A stretch of DNA of 64,000 bases from Strigamia acuminata (taxonomy: Eukaryota; Arthropoda; Chilopoda; Geophilomorpha; Linotaeniidae): the NCBI GenBank assembly GCA_949358305.1, contig OX442314.1, forward strand, positions 55,437,369 to 55,501,368. Direction: 5' to 3'. Under the pieces are notes generated by a model. The model made no database searches, was not told the DNA's origin, and saw nothing but the letters and a program-made list of their open reading frames with translations. Both the position numbers and the translations under genes were made by a program. This document shows positions 21,091 through 32,520 of this stretch, in pieces; positions within the stretch are counted from its first letter, which is position 1; each line of letters begins with the position of its first letter.

Positions 21091-23357
21091 GACGCATGGC
21101 AAAGACAATTCTTATGTCAGTACCGGTAATAATTATAGTATTGCAATTTATGTGATTTTATTATTAATTAATTGAATTATAAATAGAGTATTATTTATTT
21201 ACAATACAATTATGATTTGTTTGTATTTGAAAAAGCACTCAACCAAACCAGGCCAGGCCAAACCAAATCAAACCAAACCGACAAGAAGTTTTTTGTTCGA
21301 TGGTACATCGTTCTACACTAAAAAAAAAAAGCAAATTTACTTTCTTGTAAAGCATTGTAAATATAAAGGTTTTTAGTTCGATTTTAAAACTTTGGAAATT
21401 AGATTTACAATCAATGGAAAATTACGGTATTCTTTTAAATAAGAACTGATAGCTCTCATTCAAAACTATAGTTGTCGATCACCTCTTCGATTTCTGTTTA
21501 TAAAAAAAAAAAAAAAAATTTTGTGTATTTAATGTAAAGAATGTAGCGTACATTCACCATTTGTTACGTTAAATACAAAAAAATAATACGGTATTTTTCC
21601 TTCCTCAGCTGCAGCTCTTATTTGAAACGGGCTTCATTTCGAGGGCAGTGGTTTTTTCTCAACACATTTACAGACTAGGAAAGAGGCCATTTCCATGACT
21701 TTTATTTACGATATGTTTACAAACATTTTAATTGTGTAATTTATTTTAAATTTTTTTTTATATATTTTCAATATATTTCCAAATTTTCTACAAATATCAC
21801 AAATCTACTACCCTCGATTTTGCAAATTTTAAATATCCAAACTCAAATTTTTATTAAATTTAAACTGTTTGATTTTTTTTACAAACACCATTTAGCAATT
21901 AGTTTTCATTCATTTCGGCACGTTTTATGACAATTTATTCTATTTTAACCTTTTAGTGTTGAAATATTCATGTTATATCAATACCCAATTCTGGGAAATA
22001 ATTCTGCAGATAGCGCGTGGGCACAGGTGCACGGGTGCGCAATTAGAGGTCCAAATGTTTTTCGAAATATACCAAAAATTGTGATAAATGAGACGTTTTA
22101 CACATATTTCAGTTAAAATTAAAATTTCTATTCGAAACGTGTGCAAAACCTTTTATTGCAAAAACGTTTAAAAAATCACTTGGCCGAAGTCGGGTTTTAT
22201 TTTCATTGACAGTACATTGTATGGACGGACATGTACGTATTTTTCGACTCTGCGTCCTCTACGAATTTGTACTGTTTTGTGCATTATTCTCTGTTCCGTG
22301 TTCAAATTTGACACTATTATCTTGTTCCTGACCATATTTTACCCTGTTTTTGATAACTTTATGTATTTTTATTGTGAAATGATAGCTTTCATTTCAGACA
22401 TTTGCAACACATTTGTAATGATTGGAAGTATCCATACATTTCCTAACAACATTTCCATCTAAAAGGAAACTGATTGTAAACATAATATTTTATTCAATAA
22501 ATTTATAATTTATTGGCAATATTACCGTATTTCCACATGCCGGTACAGTGCGAGTTATACAAGCATGCCGATAAACCCCATTTTTAACGGCTGACGATGT
22601 AAGTGTGGACGAATTTTTTTTAAAGAATTTAGCCAAAACAACATAAAAAATCATTTTTAGATATCCACAATGTAGGAAATTTGTGTAAATTTGCCAAAAT
22701 TTTAGAAATAATCATCTTATATCAATAAAACTAAGATTTCAGACCAAAAATTAAATATAATTATTCATCTGGGTTCTTTAAAAAAAAATCAAGAAGAAAA
22801 GGTTTTTTAGTTATACGGGCATGTTTCGTTTTATACCGGCATGTCGGAATACACTTTTTGAACAAAATTTTAAAAACCTGCTAAAGCCATGCTCAACGGC
22901 AAGCTGCTTAATGTGAGGTGATACGGTAGCTTTCATCTTTTAGACATACTACGGTACTGATTTTCAAAAGTTACAAATTTTCTATTTTAATTTATAACTT
23001 ACTAATTTTTGGAAATTTACTTTGTCATCTCATTAATTTCAACTGGAAACAATGGTTTAGAAAAACTAGGTTTTCAGGGGTCTATATTAACCAAAAGATT
23101 GAAGGTCTACGGGCGCCGCAACTCTTAATACTTAACCATGGTGGACAGTAGCTCAGAGAAAAAAGGCGTCTGTGAAATCTAATATTTATGGCGAACCGTA
23201 GTATGCGAATTAAGACCGCAATATCGTGTCTCACTGAGGGAGAGCGTCGTCACATACAAATTCGCTTTGGATATTATTTTCTTTTCCTGACAGCAAACCG
23301 CGTCCTCAATATTGCACTGGCCAAATTATTTATTTCTTTCTCTTGTTTTGATTTTAG
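21091..23357. other. ZF4 spacer/presumed intron
   Basis: CAAACC run (21240), the GTGTATTTAATGTAAAG inverted repeat (21520), duplicated spacer sequence (21890-22150), and an AT-rich segment with a repeated GGCATG (22540-22910). From 23188 an open frame of 97 codons (start MANRSMRIKTAISCLTEGER) is shared with the ZF3 and ZF5 units, just before the splice acceptor; its function is unknown and it may be noncoding leader. Confidence 0.45.
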
Positions 23358-23440
23358 GACAAGTATTCATCTCGTGATAAATACAGTCGCTGCCCATCTG
23401 CCAATCAGCTTCAAATTGTGTTACTTTATTACAATCCAAA

Positions 23441-24226
23441 ATGAAGACAAAACACAAGGATTTGTGTTGCAATCTGTGTGATTATTCGGGTTTGTCTTAT
23501 TCGCATTTGGAACAACACATGCTTATACACACCGGTGAAAAGCCTTACAGATGTAATGTTTGTGCTCATTCTTGCAATAACAGAGGGAATTTAAAAAAAC
23601 ATGTTGCAACCCACACCCAGGACAAACCATTCAAGTGTCATTTGTGCGCTTATTCTTGCAATCACGGAGGAAATTTAAGAAAACATGTCGCAATCCATAC
23701 GGGGAAAAAACCATTCAAGTGCCATTTGTGTGCTTATTCTTCTGTTCAAAGTGGGGATTTAAAAAGACATTTATTAACTCACACGGGAAAAAAACCATTC
23801 AAGTGTCATTTGTGTGCTTATTCTTGTGTTCAAAGTGGGCATCTAAAAACTCACATTGCAACCCATACGGGGGAAAAACCGTTCAAATGTCATGTGTGTA
23901 CTTATTCTTGTGTTCAAAGTGGGGATTTAAAAAAACATATCGCTACCCATACCCGGGAAAAACCATTCAAGTGTCATTTGTGTGCTTATTCCTGTATTAC
24001 AAGCGGGCATCTAAAAATCCACATTGCAACACATATGGGGGAAAAACCGTTCAAGTGTCATGTGTGTACTTATTCTTGTGTTCAAAGTGGGGCTTTAAAA
24101 AAACATATCGCTACCCATACCCGGGAAAATCCATTCAAGTGTCATTTGTGTGCTTTTTTTTGTGTTAAAAGTGGGCAATTGAAAAAACATGTCTTGAAAA
24201 AACATTTAGCAAAGCATTCAAATTAA
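23441..24226 (+). CDS. ZF4: nine-finger C2H2 zinc-finger protein
   Basis: 261 residues, nine fingers, all zinc ligands present; the last finger has H-x4-H spacing (HVLKKH). Helix modules CNHGG, CVQSG (five times), CITSG and CVKSG. Two adjacent pairs (CVQSG-D/CITSG-H and CVQSG-A/CVKSG-Q) look like duplicated two-finger blocks, since linkers and codons match. The start is the family ATG; a 7-bp deletion upstream of it (versus ZF2) changes the leader frame, supporting this start. Predicted DNA-binding protein with no effector domain in this exon. Confidence 0.9.
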   Translation: MKTKHKDLCCNLCDYSGLSYSHLEQHMLIHTGEKPYRCNVCAHSCNNRGNLKKHVATHTQDKPFKCHLCAYSCNHGGNLRKHVAIHTGKKPFKCHLCAYSSVQSGDLKRHLLTHTGKKPFKCHLCAYSCVQSGHLKTHIATHTGEKPFKCHVCTYSCVQSGDLKKHIATHTREKPFKCHLCAYSCITSGHLKIHIATHMGEKPFKCHVCTYSCVQSGALKKHIATHTRENPFKCHLCAFFCVKSGQLKKHVLKKHLAKHSN

Positions 24227-25020
24227 AAAGTTTTGCATTTGTTTGTTTCATTCAGAACTGTTCAATTCAAAACGTTTGATTTTTGCTGTTATTTTGTGTA
24301 CTTCAGTTTGGATATGTAAAATAACATAACCATATATTGTCTCATTGCGCCCTCGAGCATATATTACAACAAAAAAAAAATTCCCGTGTGCAATTGGAGG
24401 CCCGCGGTCTCTTTAATCCCATCATCGGCCAATTTCAATTTTTAAATATTTTTGAAATGAAATATACCAAAAGAAATTTGATAAATGAAACGTTTTGCAT
24501 ACGTTTCAGACAAATTTACATCTTTAAACCGACAGGCGTGTAAAACGTTTCATTTATCACATTTTTGGGTCTCTAATTGTGCACCCGTGCAGAATTAGAG
24601 GCCACGTGCATTTTTCCAAATATATTTTTGCTCTCTGCAATTGGTGGCCCGCGCGGTAAAAGAGACTCGTGGAGAAAGAGAAGACAAACCGTAATTCCTT
24701 TTCTTTAACAAAAAAATTTAGAAAACATAAGTGTATTGTATTCCATATTTTTCTCGCTTAATTATCAATTTTTTAAAACACAAACCTGTAAAACGTGTAT
24801 TTCAAATGGAATGTAAAAATCTCTCTTTTTTTACTCACCACTTTTTTTCGTTCAGGTTTTATTGATCAGATTATCTCTGAACTGTTATCATAAAAAATAA
24901 AAAAAATAATTTTTATTGTAAGAAATTAAATTTTCAAGGTGTGCATCTGTGCAATGCCTTCATTTAATTTGTACATTTTGTATTTCTGTAATTCAAAACA
25001 AAATAAAGCGTACACTGTTT
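24227..25020 (+). other. 3'UTR of ZF4
   Basis: Shared 3'UTR, ending with AATAAA at 25002. Confidence 0.6.
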
Positions 25021-25734
25021 CTCAATTATTTTAATTTTATTTACTTCACCAGCTGCATTCTAAAATTAAAATATTTGTGTTTTAACAATTTTAGTTTAAG
25101 CGTATTTTAAGCACTCAATTCAAAGATGAAGTCATTGGATATGACATGGAGAAAGAAGGAAGAAATTAATTAATAAAGCATGTAAGTAATATTTATTATC
25201 AATCTGTTAGAAAAATAACAAATTTTATGGTTTGAATAAGAATGGTATAAAATTAAAGAAACATGTTCACATGTGGGTTATCTATTTTCATGAAAATTCT
25301 TCAGAAATTGAAATTCAAAATTTTTGTATTTATGTTTTGTGTGTGTGTGTTGCACAAAAGCTTAAAATAAAACAGGAAGTGATGTCTTAAGTTGTGAGGT
25401 GATGTCATGTATAAATACAGATAAAATTTTAATTTTTTCAATTGACACAAATTGACACAAATTAAAGTAAGCCGTATTTGCCTGAGACGTTTTTGATTTG
25501 ACCACTATTAACATGAAGAGTTCTCAGAGTTTTCAGACAACTACATAGTGGCAGTTGACCCTGGAATGTAAACACTTAGATTGAGGCTGAAATTAGTAAT
25601 TTATTTACAAGTCATAAAGCTGCAATATCATTACATTTTTTTTTGTTTTAATTTTGTTAAAAAATTCATCCTTGACATTAATAATGAAAACACAAACTCC
25701 CACTGTACGATATTTCAAGATAAATAAAAAGCAC
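25021..25734. other. Spacer between ZF4 and block C5
   Basis: AT-rich, with a short GT repeat near 25340. The part from 25460 resembles 9110-9240 and 39630-39780, so it belongs to the duplicated unit. No gene seen. Confidence 0.45.
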
Positions 25735-26330
25735 ATGTTGTTCAGGTTCATTATTTTGCCACTTATGGCGCAACCAGTACCTTGCATGAGCGATGCAGTA
25801 TCACGAAGCAATTTTCTAGTTCAATTCTTTCCAGTACAGCAGCAATTCGAAACTCGACTGGAATTGGAACGCTCGCCATGCCACCTCACGGAACGGCGAA
25901 ACATCAACAAAGCAACAACTTGTTGAGCGCGGCTAAAAACGGGCGCCGGGAAAAACAGAATACCTCACAAAATACTCGCATAGTCGTAAATATAATTTAG
26001 CGCAACGCTTGTTGATTAGTTTTTGTCTCTAAAAATGTATTTTTGTAGAGTTTTCGAACAAACAAGACGGACTGGGCGCGCTGATTCGCGGGATCTTAAA
26101 TCATCATCGTCTCGACCGCGTTGATCTAACCACGAGACTCATCTCAGTTTCCATAATTATCGAGGACCTGTTCTCACCACAGTTGAATTTTCTGTGAGAA
26201 TTTTGTAAGTTCTATAATCGGCGTAGGTTTTTGTCCGACTCAGGGGTGAAAGTAACCCTGAACTCGGTAAAAAATTTGGAAACATTCTGGTTTAAAATCT
26301 GAATCCGTAAGGCGGAGAGCGATTGGCAAA
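25735..26330 (+). promoter_or_regulatory. Zinc-finger unit upstream block, copy C5 (of ZF5)
   Basis: Mini-ORF 25878-26000, encoding exactly the same 40 residues as in C1. Donor-like GTAAGTTCTATAATCGG near 26206. Confidence 0.45.
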
Positions 26331-26989
26331 GACAATTCTGATGTCAGTAATAATTAAATTATTACAATTTGTGTGATTGTATTACTAATCAATTGAATTA
26401 TTAATAGAGTATTATTTACAATACAATTATGATTTGTTTGTATTTGAAAAAGCACTTAGCCAAACCAGGCCAGACCAAACCAAACCGGCAAGACGTTGTT
26501 TTTTACTTTCTGGTTTTAGTTCGATGGTACAACGTTCTTCACTAAAAAAAGAAAAAAAGCAAAGTTACTTTCTTGTAAATATAAAGGTATCCAGTTCGAT
26601 TTTACAACTTTGGAAATTAGATTTACAATCAATGGAAATCTTACGGTATTCTTTCAAATATGAGCTGACGGCTCTTATTCAAAACTACAATTGTCGATCG
26701 CCACTTCGATTTCCGTTTATCATAAAAAAAAATTTTTTTTGTGTATTTAATGTAAAGAACGTAGCGTACGTTTGTTACATTAAATACAAAAAAATAATAC
26801 GGTATTTTTTCTTCCTCAGCTGCAGCTCTTATTTGAAACGGGCTTCATTTCGAGTAGGGTTTCGGTACCAGTAAACCGGATTACGGATTTCCCGGGAAAC
26901 CCGGTGAGAAATCACGGTTCCGTAAAAAATTCGTTGCTGATACGTTACTTTCGTCACTGAAACGTTACATTTTGTTGGATTTCAATTAT

Positions 26990-27165
26990 GAAAATTGCGA
27001 TTTTTGACGAAAACAGTTATTTTTACCATGAAAAATGGCTAAAAATGGCCATTTTTTTTCCGATATACAGCCATCAATATTATCATAAAAAATAGCTAAA
27101 AATGGCCATTTTTGCTAAAAGACAGCCGTTTTAACCATGAAAAATGGCTAAAAATGGCCATTCAA
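26990..27165. repeat. AATGGC-rich array, copy 3
   Basis: Short AATGGCTAAAAATGGCCATT array, abruptly replaced at about 27170 by an unrelated inverted-repeat segment. Confidence 0.75.
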
Positions 27166-27173
27166 GATGAAAG

Positions 27174-27441
27174 TCATAAAAAAATTCAGTTTTCTGCCCA
27201 TATCTCTGCAACGGTGCCAGATATGCAAATTCCGACCTGGGGAATCGATTTTTTAAGTCATTTTACATCAGCACGTTTTTGACACTTTTTCAATTTTGGC
27301 CATGTTATCCTTTGACTTTGTGTCTACTTTTTCAATTGCGATTTTCTTAAAACTTTTTAGTACAAAAGATTTGAGAATTAATCATTTTTAGACGAAACAA
27401 ATGTTGCAGAGATATGGGCAGAAAACTGAATTTTTTTATGA
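27174..27441. repeat. 39-bp perfect inverted repeat flanking a ~190-bp loop
   Basis: Arms 27174-27212 and 27403-27441 are exact complements (TTCTGCCCATATCTCTGCAAC and reverse). A ~75-bp direct repeat follows (about 27333-27408 and 27468-27543; AAAGATTTGAGAATTAATCA). The segment to about 27765 ends with TTGTTCACCCTGTATAT, a DNA-transposon-like terminus. Probably an unclassified insertion. Confidence 0.75.
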
Positions 27442-27765
27442 TTTTTTCTTTTCAAAACTACTTTTTCAATTGCAATTTTCTTAAAATTTTTTAGTATAAA
27501 AGATTTGAGAATTAATCATTTTTAGACTAAACAAATGTTGCTCTACAAGTTTACAATTGGAAATTTCTGTCTATCTCTAACGGTTTCCGAGATAATTTCC
27601 CAATGACCTTGAAGGAACATCCCAAGGTCAGATTTCGGGTCACCAAAAGATTGCCCCACCCAACTTTAATACTTTACCGTCATTAGATCAGATGAATTGT
27701 CAGCACTTTCAGAAATATTTACTATAGTGATAGACTTTTTGTTCACCCTGTATATTGTTACGTGG

Positions 27766-28792
27766 CCCAGGGGTGAGAAAGGACACGTAATTAATTTAGC
27801 TTTTGCATTTACTAACTAAGGAATGAAAGGGACTCTTTGTTTACTTAAAATAATAATAATATCTTTATTAAACTTTTGGACAAAAGATAACTTAAATCAA
27901 ATAATATCACTCTAGCAAATAAGTAAGTAAGCATGCATGAATAATACTTTGTTTATAATGCCTAATCTAAGATGCCATGTCATTCACTGACTGACTACCT
28001 CAGACTTCGGCTGACTCGAGGGAACTGCGAACTTTAGCTCTTTTGTTGTTAAGAAAACTTAGATTATTCTATTGTAGTCTAATGGGGTTACTCGATCACC
28101 TCGCAACCCAAGGCGAACTCTGGTGGGAATTAATGAAATCAATTCAAGCAAAACGTCTACAGAAGCGCGGAGGAGACAACCGGTTTACGGTGTGGCTCAA
28201 CAACATGACAATAACAATATTTCCAAATTTTCTACAAATATCACAAATCTACTACCCTCGATTTTGAAAATTTTAAATACCCGAACTCAAATTTTTATTA
28301 AATCTAAACTGTTTGATTTTTTTACAAACACCATTTGGCAATTAGTTTTCATTTATTTCGGCACGTTTTATGACAATTTATTTTATTTTAACCTTTTAGT
28401 GTTGAAGTATTCATGTTATATCAATACCCAATCCTGGAAAAAAGTTTTGCAGATAGTGCGCGGGCCTCTAATTATGCAGGGTTGCGAAAATAGAGGCCCA
28501 AATGTTTCGATATATACCAAAAAAGTGTGATAAATGAGACACACATTTTAGTTGAAAATAAAATTTCGATTTTTTTTTATCTCACTTTTTTGTGTATTTT
28601 TGCATTATCTTGTTCCAGATTGTGTTTTATCCTGTTTTTGTAAACTTTATGTATTTTTATTGTGAAATAATAGTTTTCATTTCAGACATTTACAACACGT
28701 TTTATAAGATTGGAAGTATCCATATATTTCCAAAAGGAAACTGATTGTAAACATAATATTTTATTCAACAAATTTACAATTTATTGGAAATA
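27766..28792. other. ZF5 spacer
   Basis: 27766-28210 has no homologue elsewhere in the window. From 28210 the spacer sequence shared with the ZF1 and ZF4 units resumes. No gene supported. Confidence 0.45.
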
Positions 28793-29300
28793 CAGTCGAA
28801 ACTCTCTCTAACGAATCGCGATTTTACGAATTGTTAAAAATGATTTGGTTGGCCAGCCATAGAACACGAAGTTAAATATTTTCGATATAACGAATTTCAA
28901 TATAACGAATTATTCGTGATAACAAACAAGTTTTATGTATGTACACTGTAATACCCACAAACCCTTGTTAGAATGAATTTTTAAAACTGAGACTCACAGC
29001 CCATATTTAGAAACCAAAGAAAAATGAAAAATGTCCATTTTTAAAATAGCTGCCAAATGAAAGGAAATTTTGATTCAGAACAAGTTGAACATTATTAATG
29101 CCATTGACATTGGCAAGAAGCTGTCAATTGTAGCAGTTGAGTTTAATTTGTCTCGTTCTACAATTTTCAACAATTTTAAAGAATTTGGATAAAATTAACA
29201 AGAAACTTGCATGTTTATGACTAAATAATATTATTTATGATGAAATTTAATTTTTTTTAGATAATTCATTTTAACGAACTCTCGTTATAACGAATTGATT
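28793..29300 (+). mobile_element. Pogo-like remnant, copy A2
   Basis: Left end CAGTCGAAACTCTCTCTAACG after TA. It contains the decayed HTH ORF near 29045 (ATG changed to ATA, early stop). The right terminus is lost. Same left flank as A1. Confidence 0.65.
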
Positions 29301-29422
29301 TAAATTCCAAAAGATTGAAGGTCTATGGGCGCCGCAACTCTTAATACTTAACCATGGTGAACAGTAGCTCAGAGAAAAAAGGCGTCTGTGAAATCTAATA
29401 TTTGTGGGGTGCAGGATATCAG

Positions 29423-30031
29423 CGGTGTTGGGCGCGGTACGCGGTACTGTACCGGAAGTACAGTACCGCCGATACCGGTACTGTACCGCAGCCTATACTG
29501 CGGTACTTCTGTGCCAGCTTTGTACCGGACCGCGGTATTTTTTCCTAGCAGCAGGCTGTCTCGTGTACTTGTATCGCGGTACATCGGACGACCTGCGGTA
29601 TATCTCTCGGTACACGGGAAAACGTGAGAAAACATGAGATTCTTATGTTTTCTCCTGTTTTCCACTTTAATTTCAAAAAGTTGATGTTTTTTCATCAATA
29701 ATTTATAAAATGCCTAAAATAGTATTACAAATTTTTAATTTATAAACATTTAATAGGATTTTAGGCATTTTATAAATTATTGATGTCTATACAATTAAAG
29801 TGGAAAACGGGAGAAAACATGAGAATGTCATGTTTTCTGGCGATTTCCCGTGTACTGCGAGATATATGGCGCAGGGACCACGGTACTTTGTGCGGAAGCG
29901 CCTTGTACCGCGTACCGTTACGCGGTACAGTGCTAGGTACCTCGTACCTGGGCCGCGGTAATTTCCAGCACCTGTGCAAGTACCGCATACTTTTACCGCG
30001 GTACACGTTGGGTGTACCGCGCCCAACACTG
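29423..30031. mobile_element. hAT-type foldback MITE, complete copy
   Basis: 609 bp with long inverted arms: CGGTGTTGGGCGCGGTAC at left, GTACCGCGCCCAACACTG at right, extending through TTTTCTC...GAGAAAAC to ATTTATAAAATGCC...GGCATTTTATAAAT around a short centre near 29735. An exact 8-bp target duplication GATATCAG (29415-29422 and 30032-30039) and CAGTGTTG-type ends fit the hAT superfamily. Noncoding. Confidence 0.85.
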
Positions 30032-30308
30032 GATATCAGCCCGGGCGCTTAGAAAATGGCGAACCGTAGTATGCGAATTAAGACCGCAATATCGTGTCAC
30101 ACTGAGGGAGAGCGTCGACACATGCAAATGCGCTTTGAAGATTATTTTCTTCTCCTGACAGCAAACCGTGTCCTCAATATTGCACTGGCAAAATTATTTA
30201 TTTCTTTTTCTTGTTTTGATTTCAGGATAAGTGTTCATCTTGTGATAAATACAGTCGCTGCCAATCTGCCACTCAGCTTCAAATTGTGCTACTTTATTAC
30301 AATCCAAA

Positions 30309-31599
30309 ATGAAGACCAAACGCAAGGATTTCTGTTGCAATCTGTGTGATTATTCGGGTTTGTCTTATTCACATTTGGAACAACACATGCTTACACACAC
30401 TGGTGAAAAGCCTTACAGATGTAATTTTTGTGCTTATTCTTGCAATCACAAAGGGAATTTAAAAAAACATGTTGCAACCCATACCCAGGAAAAACCATTC
30501 ATGTGTCATTTGTGTGCTTATTCCAGCATTACAAGTACACAACTAAAATGTCATATTGCAACCCATACAACGGAAAAAACCATTCAAGTGTCATTTGTGT
30601 GCTTATTTTAGCATTACAAGTGGGCAACTCAAAAGTCATATTGCAACCCATACAACGGAAAAACCATTCAAGTGTCATTTGTGTGCTTATTCTTGTGTTC
30701 AAAGTGGGAATTTAAGAAAACATATCTTTACCCATACAAGGGAAAAACCCTTCAAGTGTCATTTATGTCCTTACTCCTGTATTACCAGTGCGAGTCTAAA
30801 AATTCACACTGCAACCCACACGGGGGAAAAACTATTCAAGTGTCATTTGTGTACTTATTCCTGTATTACAAGTGGGGATTTAAGAAAACATATCGCTACC
30901 CATACAAAGGAAAAACCATTCAAGTGTCATTTGTGTGCTTATTCTTGTGTTCAAAGTGGGAATTTAAGAAGACATATCGCTACCCATACAAGGGAAAAAC
31001 CCTTCAAGTGTCATTTGTGTACTTATTCCTGTATTACAAGTGGGAATTTAAGAAAACATATCTTTACCCATACAAGGGAAAAACCCTTCAAGTGTCATTT
31101 ATGTCCTTACTCCTATATTACCAGTGCGAGTCTAAAAATTCACACTGCAACCCACACGGGGGAAAAACTATTCAAGTGTCATTTGTGTACTTATTCCTGT
31201 ATTACAAGTGGGGATTTAAGAAAACATATCGCTACCCATACAAAGGAAAAACCATTCAAGTGTCATTTGTGTGCTTATTCTTGTGTTCAAAGTGGGAATT
31301 TAAGAAGACATATCGCTACCCATACAAGGGAAAAACCCTTCAAGTGTCATTTGTGTACTTATTCCTGTATTACAAGTGGGGATTTAAGAAAACATATCGC
31401 TACCCATACAAAGGAAAAACCATTCAAGTGTCATTTGTGTGCTTATTCTTGTGTTCAAAGTGGGCATCTAAAAATTCACATTGCAACCCATATGGGGGAA
31501 AAACCATTCAAGTGTCGTATGTGTGATTATTCCTGTATTACAAGTGGGCGTCTAAAAAGACATGGCTTGAAAAAACATTTAGCAAAGCATGTAGATTAA
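30309..31599 (+). pseudogene. ZF5: fifteen-finger C2H2 gene with a +1 frameshift
   Basis: The longest member. The first ORF (30309-30611) reads three fingers; then GGAAAAAACCATTC has six A where all other linkers have five, shifting frame after ACGG at about 30574. The remaining twelve fingers read on from 30556 to the stop at 31599, with all ligands intact. An A-run indel could be a real lesion or a sequencing error; conservation of twelve downstream fingers suggests recent loss or error. As read, translation would give a 100-residue three-finger protein. It contains a perfect-register 336-bp tandem duplication of four fingers. Confidence 0.82.
30703..31374 (+). repeat. Tandem 336-bp (four-finger) duplication in ZF5
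   Basis: 30703-31038 repeats at 31039-31374, offset exactly 4 x 84 bp, with very few differences (for example Cys to Tyr in one CPYSC). It shows how finger number grows in the array. Confidence 0.9.
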
Positions 31600-32280
31600 A
31601 ACATTTTGCATTTGTTTGTTACATTCGGAACTGCTCAATTCAAAACGGTTTATTTTTGCTGTTATTTTTTGTACTTCAGTTTGGATATTTAAAATAACAT
31701 TCCATATATTGTCTCATTGCGCCCTCGTGCATAAATTACAACAAAAAATAATTTTCCCATGTGCAATTGGAGGCCCGCGGGCTATTTAATCCAATCATCG
31801 GCCAATTTCAATTTTTGAATATTTTTAAAATAAAATATACCAAAAGAAACGTGATAAATGAAACAATTGTAAACCGAAAGGCGTGTAAAACGTTTGATTT
31901 ATCACATTTGGATCTCTAATTGTGCACCCGTTCAGAATTAGAGGCCACGTGCATTTTTCCAAATATATTTTTGCTCTCTGCAATTGGAGGCCCGCGGGGT
32001 AAAAGAGACTCGTGGATTATTAGAAGACAAATGGTAATTCCTCTTTTTTAGCTGAAAAATTTAGAAAGTGTTCAATTTTTTAGTTCAGGCTTTATTGATC
32101 AAATTATCTCTGAACTGTTATCATAAAAAATAAAACAAATTAATTTTTATTGTAAGAAATTAAATTTCCAAGGTGAGCAATGCATTCATTTAATTTGTAC
32201 ATTTTGTATTTCTGAAATTAAAAACAAAATCAATCGTACACTGTTTCTCAATTATTTCAATTTTATTTACTCCTGGCGTT
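31600..32280 (+). other. 3'UTR of ZF5
   Basis: Shared 3'UTR. The terminal AATAAA is absent: TTAAAAACAAAATCAATCG at about 32218. Confidence 0.55.
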
Positions 32281-32289
32281 TTCATTTTT

Positions 32290-32520
32290 ACTAGGCGCAT
32301 TCAATAACTCCTAAACGGTCGTTTAAACCCGTTTGCACAAACTTTTAAATGAGATTCTCGTTTAAAAGCTCGTTTAAATGGGTTTAAACGGGCTGAAAAT
32401 AAACGACCTAAATAGGTCGTTTAAATCTTCATGTAATGAGAAAACTCGTGCACATCGGGTATTGTTGGCAGCCATCTTGGATTTTTGATAGATTGGTCCA
32501 AACATCTCGATCGACTAACT
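32290..32520. mobile_element. Fragment related to MITE family B
   Basis: Begins ACTAGGCGCATTCAATAACTCC, has the family GCAGCCATCTTGGATT segment at 32470, and carries palindromic GTTTAAAC words between. The right terminus was not found. Confidence 0.5.

Noticed and set aside
29369-30052. ORFs of 78-109 codons in the hAT MITE
   Set aside because: GC-rich palindromic DNA open by chance in both strands; no conserved product.
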